From contig JADHYV010000093.1 in assembly GCA_027604705.1 (NCBI GenBank), forward strand, positions 1-62,828: 62,828 nt of DNA, in the 5' to 3' direction. This DNA comes from Allomyces arbusculus. Taxonomy: Eukaryota; Blastocladiomycota; Blastocladiomycetes; Blastocladiales; Blastocladiaceae. The notes under the pieces were generated by a model, which did no database searches, was not told the origin of the DNA, and was given only the letters and a program-made list of their open reading frames with translations. The first letter of the stretch is position 1. Every line of letters starts with the position of its first letter. The position numbers were made by a program, and so were the translations under genes. Positions 1 through 11,417 of the stretch are shown in pieces.

Positions 1-77
1 GTCACGGTCGCGGGCGTGGCGGTCGTGGTTGACACTGTGCGGCGGTGCCAGAGGCGATGGGACAGAGGTGCTGCTCA
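1..77. repeat. Left arm of 77-bp perfect terminal inverted repeat
   Basis: The first 77 bases are the exact reverse complement of the last 77 bases (62752-62828). Identity stops abruptly after position 77: the left side continues CCAATT and the reversed right side continues ACGTCC. A perfect repeat that is exactly 77 long and sits at both physical ends is what a de Bruijn graph assembler run at k=77 leaves when both contig ends enter the same repeat vertex. A biological inverted repeat, for example subtelomeric, cannot be excluded. Confidence 0.95.
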
Positions 78-446
78 CCAATTCCGCCATTGAGCCGTGA
101 ACGGCGACATATTTTGGTTGCTACATTTTTCCAGTGTATACGATCGACGTGTTGTGTCTTGAGCCACGGGGCTGTGGGAACACACGGAACACACCACCAC
201 GACCCTCAGCACACATGGCCTTAACTTTAACAAATACGGCAGAAGAATCGCCCCGCCAACGCTCTCGCTCGTTCTTTTCTGCTCCTTCCCTGCTTCTCCG
301 TCACCTCACGCCCAACACGACTTGTGCTCTCTCCAAACTTTTGAATCCAGATATGATTTCCAGCATAGCTCCCGCTCAAGCACCGAATGGTCGTGACCAA
401 GGTGGCGCGCCTAAGGCCGCAAGCAAACTCCAGCCGCCTCGTGGCT

Positions 447-1500
447 ATGCCCGACGTCTTCCTTGACCGCATCGTCGAGGTTCTGGCGCCGCGCGTGCCG
501 GCTGGGCGGCCTGGGAATTTCGCCAATGCTGATGCGTGGAGGCTCTTCCACCTCGCTCGCGCGTTGCGCACCTTTTATGCTCGCGCGATTGAATGGGCGA
601 TCCGGCGGGCATCGTGTGACCTTGTGAGGCTGCAGTCGCCGTTAAGCACTGGATGGACTGTTTCTCCGCTGATCTACAGCACGTGTCACCCGATCTGGTA
701 TCTTGTTGGCCGGTTGGCCGTGCTTGGCCGTGCTTCCAGTTGACAGAGGACCACGCCTTCACTGGTATGTCGTCACAACCTTGACGCTGGATACTTTCAT
801 ATTGACGCCGTACCTCCGCGTGCCTGTATCTGAACGTCATTGGCCACGCCCTGCACTTTCTGTGCCGAAGGAGCCCATTTCATTCCATCAGATCCGCAAT
901 TTCACGGCGGGCGTGGGCCACCCTTCTGCGTTGTATCTCTTCCCAAACGCGCTGTTACGAGACGCGCGAATCCAGTTGTTTACTCTTGCAACAGCCTGCG
1001 TTCACTGGAACCACGTCCAGTAGTGTGCTAATTTTGCTGCGTTTTTGGCCCGCCACGCACTGCTCGATCACCATGAACTTGGACGCCTGCATCGACATGG
1101 ACATCTTGCCTGGATCCATTGCGGAACTTGCCGGCTACCGGGAGGCGATACGTGCACTCGATTTGGACTATGCCATGCACTCTGACAACGTCAACGCCCG
1201 TTTGGCCCTTTCGCACCAATCGCGTCGCTGCTCTCGCGCCTCGCCTATCTCATGGTCAACCTCGCCAAAACCAACATGTCGAAATTCCGGCTCGCCACGT
1301 TTGCTTCTGTGGCCCTGTCCCACCTCGTATGGCTGAGTCACTTGAACATCACATCGGTCATGGAACTTGCGGCGCCGCTTTTCAACAAGGTTGCTGAGGT
1401 GCAATTGCGCGAGTGCTTGGTGCCAGGCTATGATGCCGTTGTAGAGCGCGCCCATGCGCCAGCACCGTGTGGTGGTTGGCCAGACAGGATCTGCGTGCAA
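447..1500 (+). pseudogene. Decayed F-box/LRR-type gene, copy 1
   Basis: An open stretch from 447 starts MPDVFLDRIVEVLAPR and continues with an F-box-like helix pattern (WRLFHLARALRTFYA). Downstream, leucine-rich text appears in shifting frames: about 1072-1230 (MNLDACIDMDILPGSIAELA), then about 1252-1400 (RLATFASVALSHLVWLSHLN). No single frame or plausible short-intron model joins these pieces, so I read this as a relic of an F-box plus leucine-rich-repeat protein, the kind that recruits substrates to SCF ubiquitin ligases. A second copy of the same N-terminal block starts near 2040. An expressed gene with unusual introns is possible but less likely. Confidence 0.45.
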
Positions 1501-1961
1501 GAAGTGGCAGATTGAACCGGCGGCGAGTCAGGGTCGCAAGGGTGCACTGCCGGGGACAACCGGTTCCTCCAGAGGTCCAGAGGTGCAGAGGAGGTGAAGA
1601 CGGGGATGTGAATAGCCACTAAATGAAGGGGTAGTATGGGAATGAAGTCGCGACGAGCAGGACGAGCGTAAACAATTGCCGCATAGGAATGAGATCCAAG
1701 CATGTTTTGTCGCTTTGGTCTTGCTGAGTGTTTGCAAATGTCACATCATCATGTTCACAGAGCGAGTGTGAACTTTGATTCAGCATGAGACACACTTCAG
1801 TCTGGCTTGTGGAGTCGGCACTCACTCCTCTAACTCCTTGAATATGACCACAACGGGCATCCAACAGACAAGCAGCCACACCTGACACGACTGTTGGCAC
1901 TCTCTTCCTCCTCCCTACGAACTCATCTCTCGACGTGTGAACATGCACTTTTCCCTCATTC

Positions 1962-3430
1962 ATGATTGGAAGCCACGATAACAGCGAGCGCGGCCATGTC
2001 CTTGACCCCAACGCTCTTGGCGCAAATCGCAAGATTGCGCAACTCTCGGCACTCGAATTAATCTCCAATGTCGTGCTGGATCGTCTCATCGCGACGCTGG
2101 TGCCGCCTGCTTCAGTGGGCTCGTCTGACTGCAACCCTCTGCATGACCCTGCTGACATGGTCTCGCTCTTGCAGTTCACCTACGCGTCAACAGTTTACCC
2201 TCGCTCGATTAACTGATTCATTGCCCAGGCTCCGCAGGGAGTCGTGCAGCTCGTCTCTTTGGTTGCAGTCAAGTGGTTCATTCGCAAGAGCAACATGTCA
2301 ATGCATCCGCAGGTGATGCTGGCGGGTCGTATCGGCCAGATGCCTGAGGAGCCGCACGCGTATCTGATCATGAACGTGCCATTGTGGAATGTGCAATGGC
2401 TGCAAGGAGTCAATGTCTCCCGATGGTCGGCTGTACCTCGTGCTGCCTGTCAAAACCATTGGACCCGTCTCATTGCACCCAATGCACCCAATGTGTCGCT
2501 TCTCGGTGCATAGTGTTCAGACCTGGCAGTCATGCTGCGTGAGGTGGGCAAACTCGTGTTTTGGCCCATGGGTATGGACGTGTTGCTACCGTGTGGTAGC
2601 TGGGACTCAAGATTTGTTCTGCCGTTGCAGTTGATTCTTATATCGATGAAAGTGTTGGCCAAACCAGACTTTGCTGCAATCATGGCCAAGCAGATTTGGG
2701 CGTGCCAGACACTTGAGCAGATCAAGATCATGTTTAAACCTGACATTGTGCTCATTCTTGATGCAGAGCTTGGCCAGCTCCTTGCAGTTTACCAATTTCT
2801 CGAAACACTTGTAAACAACGAGTAGATTCGGCTTTGACAGTTCCCAACGACACGAATCAATTGGGAGGATGGCCTGGGCTGCAACCAAATGGCCACAGTG
2901 CTCGCCCAGAGTAGGCCTGGACCACTCAAGGCGTCTATTTGTCGCTGCATGAGCGTGGATGCGCTGCTCAAGACGTTTGCCCTTAACCGTGCCTCGGGGC
3001 AATCCCTCTGCTTAACGTGAGCGACAATTGGTTCTCCCTGGACTGCGCGCATTTAGCCATATCATTCCTCACACACATGCCTAGTCTGACTGACCTGTAC
3101 CTCACGGGCATGGGGCTATTGGCCAACTCCATGACTGCATTTGTGGAAGATGCTCTCCCACACCTTGTACAGCTTGTGCAGTTGCAACTGAAACACAACC
3201 GGCTGTTTGACGATGGAGTACTTGTTCTGATCCTCACGCCCACCGCCCTCACTCGGCTTGAGGCGCTTGACCTTGCTCGACTAACATGTCTGATGTTGGG
3301 CTCGCTGAGTTTGCGTCGCTTGCCCTTCTACACCCGCCCAAGCTGTAACGCTTATTTTTGCGGAGCAATCCAAACGTCACATCAGTCGCTGAACTGGCCC
3401 AGCACATGGGCAATCGCGACTTGTTCTTGA
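1962..3430 (+). pseudogene. Decayed F-box/LRR-type gene, copy 2
   Basis: The stretch LISNVVLDRLIATLVPP (about 2055-2110) aligns with the F-box-like block VFLDRIVEVLAPR of the upstream copy and is followed by a similar helix (DMVSLLQFTYAS). Fragments in other frames follow (2244-2513, 2532-2825). At about 3005-3280 there are clear leucine-rich repeats: LNVSDNWFSLDCAHLAISFL, MPSLTDLYLTGMGLL and LVQLVQLQLKHNRLFDDGV. The pieces lie in several frames, so the gene looks broken. The LRR phrasing resembles ribonuclease-inhibitor-type repeats. Together with the copy at 447 it forms a decayed tandem pair beside the contig edge. Confidence 0.5.
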
Positions 3431-4734
3431 AGTTGGAGAAACTGGTGTGACGCGCAGGGTAATGCAGCCTCTCTTCATTGCGCCCTGCGCGAGGAGGCGC
3501 GTCATTCAGGGTGGAGTCAAGCAGAGCACGCTCATGTCGTGGACCATCACGCCAGCGTCGCAGCAGGCCAGAGTCAGTGGCCAGACCCAGGGCGGGGAGT
3601 GTTTCGTTGCAGCCCAAACGTGGTTAATTTCAAGCTGGAATGCTGTTAGGATCCCTAAAGGCGCTGCCGTTTTGCGGCGCGATGCCAAGTCTGGAGGACA
3701 AATCAACTTATGTGGGTTATCGGAGCTCGTGGATAATTGTCATCGTTGTCAACTACGAAACGCTATCTTGCCCGCTGCTCCTTGAGAGCGTCAGGCGTCA
3801 TCAGATGTACAACTGGCTGGAGGCGCGCGACGGGCACACGTGAGAGTGCACCGCTTCATGAAACCAAAGGTCAATCATTTCAGGGTTCTTTGCTCGTGGC
3901 TCGCCTGGCTCGAGCAGATTACCATTCGCCATGTGGGCTCGTGTCCTGTTCTTTCATTCTGGAAAAGTGGGGATGGCATGGGCAGACAAGCCCAAACTGG
4001 CAGTTCACCTGGTCAAACATGGTTTGGCCATTTTTCGAAACGCTCCATCCGCTCGATGGCCCGGAAATATGTACACTTCTGGTTTTCCCAAGCTGTTCAA
4101 GCTTGGCCGACTGCTCGCAAGATGGCGGAAAACGTGCAAGCATGGCGCCGCCGAATGGCACAAGCGATAGAGCTGAAAGCAAGCCGTTGTGGACCAGCAT
4201 CCTACTGGGGCTCCCGAACCATCCCAGCTCTCTTGTTCGAGCTCTGTGCAAGCCCGTAAACCAGCAAGTGGAGCGCCGCTCTCCGCGCCGACACTTTCCA
4301 CCCGCGTGCATTCGAGTCGCGAGCGTCTGGCGAGTCTCGACGACGCAGCTCGCTGCAACTCGGCCCGTCACACGTTTGACAGCTCCTCGGTCTGATCGGC
4401 GTGCATTTTATCCGCTCGCAAGTGGTCCACGTTGACCTCGCTGCCACTCAAGTGGCGCTCCTTGTTGACGTGAATCTGTCGCTTCCACGCTGCGACTTGC
4501 TCGTCGACAACCAGCCGACTAAACGCGACGCCACCCTGCCCGTCCCACGACCTCGGTTCTTTGACATTGTTCGTTCGAAACTCGCTCTTGACGAAGCTCT
4601 CCTGACGCATGCGCTCCGAGCTGAGCGTGGTGCAGCGTGCTGGACCAACTACGATCGCAATACGCACTTGATCTCGCCGCAACTTCTCGCAGCTGCTCCT
4701 GCAACGCTGGGCTATCGTCTGCCTGTTCCGAACC
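3431..4734. other. Gene-poor stretch
   Basis: I recognise no conserved protein here. Open frames are short and overlap on both strands. The 3' part (about 4400-4734) may carry an unresolved 5' exon of the chitin-binding/SH3 gene that follows, since that protein needs a signal sequence not seen in the modelled part. Confidence 0.4.
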
Positions 4735-6702
4735 ATGGCTGGGGGACTCGAAGCAGCGCAGGCCGCGGCCGAGCTGGCGTTCCGCGACACCAAGTGCAAT
4801 GCCGCGGGTTTGCCTGAACCAGGCCATTTGATTCGCAGCCCGCTCGGTGCGCCCGAGTGCGGTCCGCGGAACCCAAACTCGACGTGTATGATGGACCAGG
4901 TGCGGATCTCTTGTCTGTGGCGCACGCTGATGCGTGGACGGCCAAGTCTGACCGGCTCTGATCCGTAGTGCTGCTCTTTTGCCGGGTACTGCGGCCCAAT
5001 TCCTGACGCGCAGGGCCGGTACTTTGAAAACGGTATCCAGCTTTCGACGACCGACGCAACGGCGCTTTACTGCAACAAGCAGTCGTACGGCGACTGGCGC
5101 GGGTGGACAGCGACTGCAGGCACCTGCGCGACGATCGGCATCCATTATCCGGTCAACAACAATCTCGGGTGGTTTGGGCTCGCGTGGCCAGTCATCTACG
5201 CAATCGGCGGCGGTATTGCAGCGTTCATCATCTTCCTGACGGTCATTGCCGTCGCTATGTGCCGCCGCCGCCGCAGGAATCGGCGCATTGCGAAAAAGGA
5301 AGCGGCTGCAACTGCAGCATTGGCAACGCGGTCGAGTGCTGACGACGAACAGGCGCGGTTGCGTCCAGGGACGCCCGCGACCACGCTGCAGGGCACGACA
5401 TTGCATGGGACGGTGCGGTCGTCACCGTCCATGGGCTCATTGCGCGGCATGCCAGGACCACCGCCAAGCGCTGCTGCCGTGCGTCGCACACCAACGCCGA
5501 CGTCCGCATTCGACTCGCCGGCACGATCTGCGGGACCGAGTCGGCCGTCGTGGGAGCCTCGTCCGTATGTCGGTGCTGCCACATCAGCACAACAACTTGT
5601 TGTGCACGGTGCCGGGTCCGCGCAGCCGTCGCTCTCGTCGTCGGCCAGGTCGGCGGGACCCATCTCACTCATCACGGCGCCGTCGCCGCACGCCTCGCTG
5701 CAGCATGCAAGGTCCGTGAGTCCGCTGCCGGGTTTGCAGCAGCAGCAACCAAGCGCTCCAGGTGCAACTGCGGGTCCACCGGGCCGTGGCACGGGTACCC
5801 CGTCCGTAGACATGGCTGCCAGCGTGCACGGGTGGCGCGTGCCGTCGCCGGCGCCCGCTTCGGGACCGTGGTCCACGGCAAGTCCAGGCGCGTCATTGCG
5901 CGTCACGATCGGGCCCTACGCACCGCCTCCAGGCACTTACTACGCGTCCCCCGTTGGATCATCGCCGATCCCACCACCGCCGCCAGTCTCGACCGGGTGG
6001 GCAGGACAGCCGCCACCAGTCTCGTCGGGCTGGGTCGCACCACCGCTCCCGCCCGTCACGTCGGGATGGGCAGCGGCTCCTCCACCGCCCGGACCTATGC
6101 CAACCGAGTTCGAGTACGCGCCACCTCCGCAAACGTTCGCGACGGGATGGGCACCGGCACCGCGCCCTACGGTGTCGTCGCCGCCAGCCGTTGACCTCGA
6201 GCTCCCGCCGGGCACGATTGCGCGCGTATCGCCGCCGTTGCCGCAACCGCCTCCACCTGCTGACATGCCGGTGCTTCCGCATTACCTCCGTCAATGGCGT
6301 GCAGCGGCCGCGGGCAACCCGGCGGGTCCGTCGCTGAGCGGTCCGCGGCGCGTCCTGACGTCGTTCGAGGCGACGCGCGCCGACGAGTTGTCAGTCGATG
6401 CGGGTGCGTGGGTCACGGTCACGCGTTTGTTCGAGGACGGGTGGGGGCTCGGGCGGTGCGGAGATGAGCGGGAAGGCATGTTCCCGCTCAGCGTTCTCGC
6501 GCCGCGACCCGAGGATGCGGTGCTACATGCGCTCGTTCGCGACATGGCGGCGTTGCTAGATGAGGACGAATGGGAGGACGGTGGAGACGCTAGCGACGTT
6601 GGTGGGAACGCGCCCGCGCTGAGCGCCGCGACCATGGCACGAGCAACGTCGACGCTGTCGAGGTGCCAGAGTTTGGTGTTCCCGACGCGGTCACGGCCTT
6701 GA
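4735..6702 (+). CDS. Membrane protein with chitin-binding (hevein/CBM18) ectodomain and cytoplasmic SH3
   Basis: Model: exons 4735-4899 and 4969-6702 (69-nt intron, phase 0), 632 residues. The first junction completes a hevein-like chitin-binding module: C-G-P, then STCMMDQCCSFAGYCGP, the family's CCS-x-x-G-x-CG core. A Cys-rich stretch follows, then one membrane segment (IYAIGGGIAAFIIFLTVIAVAM, about 5197-5259) and a basic stop-transfer CRRRRRNRR. The cytoplasmic part is Ser/Pro/Ala-rich with four degenerate [V/F]xxGW repeats (about 5980-6160), then an SH3 domain at about 6340-6510 (TSFEATRADELSV, then DDGW-like EDGWGLGR and GMFPLSVL). The layout suggests a wall-facing sensor or anchor linked to cytoplasmic SH3 partners, by analogy with Sho1-type proteins. 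The ATG has a good context, but no signal peptide precedes the ectodomain, so an upstream exon is probably missing. Confidence 0.75.
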
Positions 6703-6900
6703 TGAGTCAAGTCGGTCGCGCCCTTTAGCTGTTTTTTGTGTCCCGTTGCCAGTTCAATTCTGAAATGAATGCAAACCTCTGAACCGTGCGCTATGTTTTG
6801 TGCCAAAAGGCAGATTTGAATCAAAAGGTGCTTCTTGCTCATGTCTCAAGTCTCCACCATCCAGTACCTCACCCTCACCCCAACCTCGACTCGACTCGCG

Positions 6901-8865
6901 TTACCCACGCCGCACACCCGCCCGCTCCCGCAACTTGCTCTTCTTCCCCACCTCCGGCGCTTTCGGTGCCTCCAATTGCGTCACTTTCACGCCTACTTTC
7001 TGCGGCATCGCCGGCAACCGATCGTTCTGCGACACGGCGAGTCCCGCCAACGCCTCCTGGTCGCGCGTAAGATCGAGGAACAGTTGTTTGGCATCGAGCA
7101 TCTCTGGTCGGAGCCGCAGTGCCGTGCGCACTGCGTCGATTGCACGATGCGTATCCGCAACGGCAGCGTACGCGCGCGCACGGAGATAGTGGAGCCGCGG
7201 CGCCTGCGCCATGTCCGGGAGTGCACGCGCCCACGTCGGCACCGGGCCAGTGGGTGGGAGTGGCGTGAGCGGGGACGGCGGGCGGTCGTCGTCTTCGTTG
7301 TTGCCGCCGTTGTGGCCGGCGGAAGTCGGCGTGGGCGGCCATGATACCTCGAGCGCCTGCGACACCATACGAATCAGCGCAGCATTGACATGACAAAACC
7401 GAAAGAAGTGAATCCGGACCTGATCGAGCGCTCTGATCGCCGTGCGCCAATCCTTACGCGCCGCCGCGTCCGTTGCCTTGCCCAAGTACAACTGGCACAG
7501 CGCCGCGTGTGCAGCCATGGGATCGTCGACGAGAGTCGGGTTCGCAGCGACCATGGTGCGGTACGTTTGCAGGTCACGAATTGCGTCATCGTGAGTCTTG
7601 ATGCCGAGCAGAGCGAGCAACTCGCCGCGCCAGAGATGGTCCTGTGCAAGTGGGGTGCGACGGAGGGCACGGAGTTGGTCGACGAATTCGAGCGCGTGCG
7701 CATAATCCTGGTTGTTCCTGGCCGCGCGGTGCGAATTATGTAAGTGGGTGAGCAGTGAGATAAGTGCGTTGTCGGGACGAACCTGTTGAGGATGACGAGC
7801 ATTTCTAAAGCCCCGATATGCAGCTGGTGGTACTTGACGTCGTCGCGCATAGATGTCGGGCACGAGCTGAGGAACTGGAGCAGCTGTTGTGCCTGGCCCA
7901 TGGATAGCAGTGCGTCGGCTCTAACAAAAACAATTGCAAACAAGTCAGCGTAGTTCCACTGTTCTTGCGAATCAAAATCAAAGCCACGTACTTCAAATAG
8001 TGGAGGTCCACATCGACGGGCGCAATTTCGAGCCCGTGCTGCAATACTTCGATGGCCGCGGCGAAATGACGCTGGTGTGCAAGCCGCGCGGCCTCGCGCT
8101 TGTAATCGAGCGCCTTGGCTTCGAGCGCCTGCATCAATGGGGGCAAACCAGGGTGGTCCGGATCGAGCTCCTTGGCACGCTGCACCTCAATGTAGAGCGT
8201 CGGCCATTGGCCGAAATGCAAATGCATGCGCGCGCACAGGACGAAAAAGTCGGCGACTGGATGCTGCTCAGCGAGCGACTGGAACATGGGAAGAGCACCA
8301 GAAAAGTCGCCGAGGTCAAGAAGACACATGGCGCTATGGAAAGACGACGTGATTAGCCCCGCTGTTGGAGAGGAAGGGAGGGCAACCACAGAGCATACGT
8401 CTGAACCATGACCGCGACGCGGAATGTCGGGTACTTCACTCGGTCAAGCAGCAAGAAGCACTTGAGCGGGTCATTGTGCTCTGTCTTGGCCTGAATCGCA
8501 AGCGCATACTCAATCGTGGAAATTCGCAGCTCGAGATACGCCGATTCGGTTCCGTCGAGCCGCAACAATCGCTGCGCTTCCTCGAGATGCGTCATAGTCG
8601 ACGAGAGGTCGCCAAGGTACTCGTGCGCGGCCGCCTGTGCAATGTGCGTCCATGGAAGTGTGGGCAAGCGCGGGTGCTGAAATGAAGCCCGATCAATGCG
8701 GCGCAGGACCGACGCCGGGGACTGTGCGAGATCGGCCCCAAGTATCAACGGAAAGTCAGGAGTGAAATTGGGCAATGGGGTGGGTGTTGCTGGTTTGCCA
8801 CGACGAGCCAAGGGCTTGCTTGGACTTGTCGGTGCGGATGGGCGAGTGGACAGAGTCGAAATCAT
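6901..8865 (-). CDS. TPR-repeat protein, TTC16-like
   Basis: Exons on the minus strand: 8865-8399, 8333-7992, 7920-7783, 7717-6901, with introns of 65-71 nt. The joined frame gives 587 residues. The protein is a helical TPR array, with repeats such as MCLLDLGDFSGALPMFQSL, AARLAHQRHFAAAIEVLQHG and LRARAYAAVADTHRAIDAV. The order and spacing of the blocks around ADFFVLCARMHLHFGQWPTL resemble the vertebrate ciliary/testis protein TTC16 as I remember it. If that is right, it is a flagellum-associated scaffold, fitting a zoospore-forming fungus. The acidic/proline loop EDDDRPPSPLTPLPP splits the last repeats. The C-terminus is basic. It is convergent with the SH3 gene, 198 bp apart. TPR family is certain; the TTC16 assignment is tentative. 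Confidence 0.75.
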
Positions 8866-9660
8866 CGCCTTTGGTTAATTGTTATGAAATGCGGCAAGTT
8901 ATATCCAGTGTAGAGAGATTGGTTGTGTTCGCCATGGTTGAACGTCGACTGCGCACTTCAGTCTCTGCATTGTGTTGCGCTCACCAGGCCTGGTCTGAGC
9001 TGTCGTGCAAAAAATTGCGTGCTCGTCCTCCCAAGCAAATCAACGACATGATTGAAGACGAGAGGAGCTTTAGGACGCGAACGAACGCGTGTGGCCGCTG
9101 GTTATTGCCATTGTTCATACGTGACACCCAAATCGACGCATCAGGCTCATCTCGACAGAAAGGGCACTAACACGGGTGTGCCAGGCCGCAGGCCAGGCGG
9201 AGACGTGTGCCCCGGACAGGTGACAGATCCCAGCTGTTTTTGCGAACGCGAATTTGGGATAGAACCCTGCTTTGGGCGGCCTGTGTTGCGACCTCGCATT
9301 CTGGAGTCATGCGTCTCTGCAAGGCCTGCAGCCTGGCACACCCCGTTTTAGTGCCCCGATCGACAAACTTACACGACCATGTCTCAAATGTATGGGTTCA
9401 GATTACTCTATTTGCAACCATGACCAGGCTGTACATGCTTGGCCCTTTGCTCGTTCACATATTTTTCCCCTGTCACTACAGCAACAGAACGCAGCAAAAC
9501 GTCGAATAGTCACGGTAACGTAGTGGCAATCCTTTTTGGAGTCGCACGTATGGCCAAAAACAATGCATTCCTTTCATCAATGCAATTGACAAGCAAGCAG
9601 CATCTCATCCCAAACCAGTTTCCACACCATCGTCCTTGGACAATTGTGTCGTGCCATGGC
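8866..9660. other. Intergenic stretch without recognisable gene
   Basis: This lies between the start of the TPR gene (minus) and the end of the lectin-like gene (minus), so it contains the TPR promoter. Short Cys-containing frames on the plus strand (9052-9351 and 9272-9523) show no family pattern I can support. Confidence 0.4.
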
Positions 9661-10230
9661 CTAGGTCTTGGCGTACAGCGGGTAGGCCGAGAAGACGAGC
9701 ATAGACACGGCAGCGCCAAACTTGGAGACGACGTGCTTGAGGTCAATACCTGCGTATGTGTCGCCATTCCACGAATCAATGGTGACCGCGTCAAACACCG
9801 ACGACTTGTTGAAGTCCGGGTTTGCGCGCACGAGCGCGACCGCTTTTTTGGAGTTCGCGGGTGTGACGGCAGCAAGAACACGGCCCTCTGCCTGACACGC
9901 CGCTGTAGTGGCAGCACGGGTGCACACCTTGCCTGTGGTGGTTACGATTTTGAAAGGCGCTTCAACGCACTTAGAGGCGCGACAGGCAAAGAATGTGAGA
10001 TAGAGAAGCTCTCTGTGGTGCACTCGCAAAGACACAATCAGGTGCTGCTTGCAATCCAAAACTGCACACACTGTGCCAGTCTTGACTTTGACCCAGCCAT
10101 CAAAGTCGAAATCCCCATGGGTCATCGACAACTTGAAGTCCATCAACCACCTGCCAGCTAGTAGCTCATAATAGCCGTTGGAAAACCGGTCCTCCTTCAA
10201 GCCTTTTTGGGTGAGGCAGGTGCTGGGCAT
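9661..10230 (-). CDS. Small lectin-like (C-type-lectin-fold-like) protein, family copy A
   Basis: A single open frame of 189 residues. The C-terminal half follows a pattern shared with two other loci in this window (51236-51398 and 52819-53381): K[IV]V-x-T-x-GKV-x-TRAA, then AACQAEGRVLAAVT, then an ID-SWNGDTY-x-x-[IV]D core, and a closing VVSKFG...YPLYAK. The AC-x-x-x-G-x-x-LA-x-[VI] arrangement recalls C-type-lectin or Link folds, but I cannot name the family. The N-terminal half (MPSTCLTQKGL...) has Cys residues and no clear signal peptide, so an upstream exon or a broken 5' end is possible. Function unknown; the repeated copies suggest an expanded lineage-specific family. Confidence 0.55.
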   Translation of the reverse strand: MPSTCLTQKGLKEDRFSNGYYELLAGRWLMDFKLSMTHGDFDFDGWVKVKTGTVCAVLDCKQHLIVSLRVHHRELLYLTFFACRASKCVEAPFKIVTTTGKVCTRAATTAACQAEGRVLAAVTPANSKKAVALVRANPDFNKSSVFDAVTIDSWNGDTYAGIDLKHVVSKFGAAVSMLVFSAYPLYAKT

Positions 10231-11417
10231 GGGCTCAGACGTAAGGCCCCATAAGCAACACGTTACAAGATTACGTCACTTCACTCTTGGTTTGTGTTGT
10301 ACCACTTGCACACGGCCACTCTAGACTTTTTTCACGCACCCTTGCCTTGGCTGTTGATAGACACCTGGTGTGTGTCACTTCACTGCACAATATCGAAATA
10401 CTCCAACCCAACACGTCATGTTGCAAAGCGCTGGCCCTTTAAGCGCTGCATAGGCTGCAAAACCAAACTGCTGGATGCGAATTGTGTCGCTTCATATCAC
10501 CGTGTTGCAACAAGTTGTTTTGATACCTATATTCAACAACCGCTTCAATGAGGCACACTCTTTTCAGCAAAGGCGAACATGGGGCTACTATTCACTGATG
10601 AGTGGACAAGGAGAGCGGGCCAGACCCATTTGATTCCATTATAAATTCTATAACTTGCTCAAGATGGTGGTGCAGGTGGCGAGCCTGGGAGCATTGGGGA
10701 AGGTGATGGATGACTACCATGGGTGTGCCCTATAGGCATTGACTGTGAATGATGGCTGTGTTCTTGAACACTTTTTATGTAACTGCATTCATTTTTGGAG
10801 GGCCATGATGGAGTATGTTGTTCTTCTACTCGCAACTTGGCTTTTTTCGTCGCCGAGTCACAAACCAAATGCAGGGAATGCCGTATTACTCAAAGCAAAT
10901 GCACTGAGCCCGTTGTGTTGTCAGAATCGATGTGACAAGTGTTGAAGCCAACTAGGCGGAAAAGCACTGTTTGCATTCGCTCCTCACATGCGCACGCGTC
11001 GTGTTCGCTTGGTTCCGAGCGTTCTAAATGAGTGTTCGGTTGAATGGCGCCTGTGAGCGCCGATTACCACGAACGCAGTTTCGCATCACATCCTCTGCCG
11101 CAGCTGGGCTTCTCGTCAGGTTCTTGGTCGACTTTGCAACCATGCATCTGTGCTTCCACTTGTCGCGCAACAATGTGTATCCGTTCCCGCCTCCACCAAG
11201 ATTCTCGACCTTGGAAATTCTCTGGTCGCGAGACAACGCTGCACGACGATTCCATCAGCCAACATCAGCCGCCATCACGGCGATCTTCAGACGGGGGCTT
11301 GGCTGGGCACGTCAAACGCCACACCGCGACGACGCGTCGCGCATCAATACTTTTCCAACGACGTCGGTCGCGTTCCTCCCCACCGCCCGCTCCCTACGAC
11401 CGCTAACTTCCCGCACC
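10231..11417. other. Intergenic stretch, AT-richer than neighbours
   Basis: No coding signal is recognised. Positions 10736-10756 hold a 21-bp sequence repeated exactly at 36136-36156. The last ~400 bases are the upstream region of the GMF gene; the long open frame 11028-11531 crossing it shows no protein family and is taken as chance. Confidence 0.4.
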
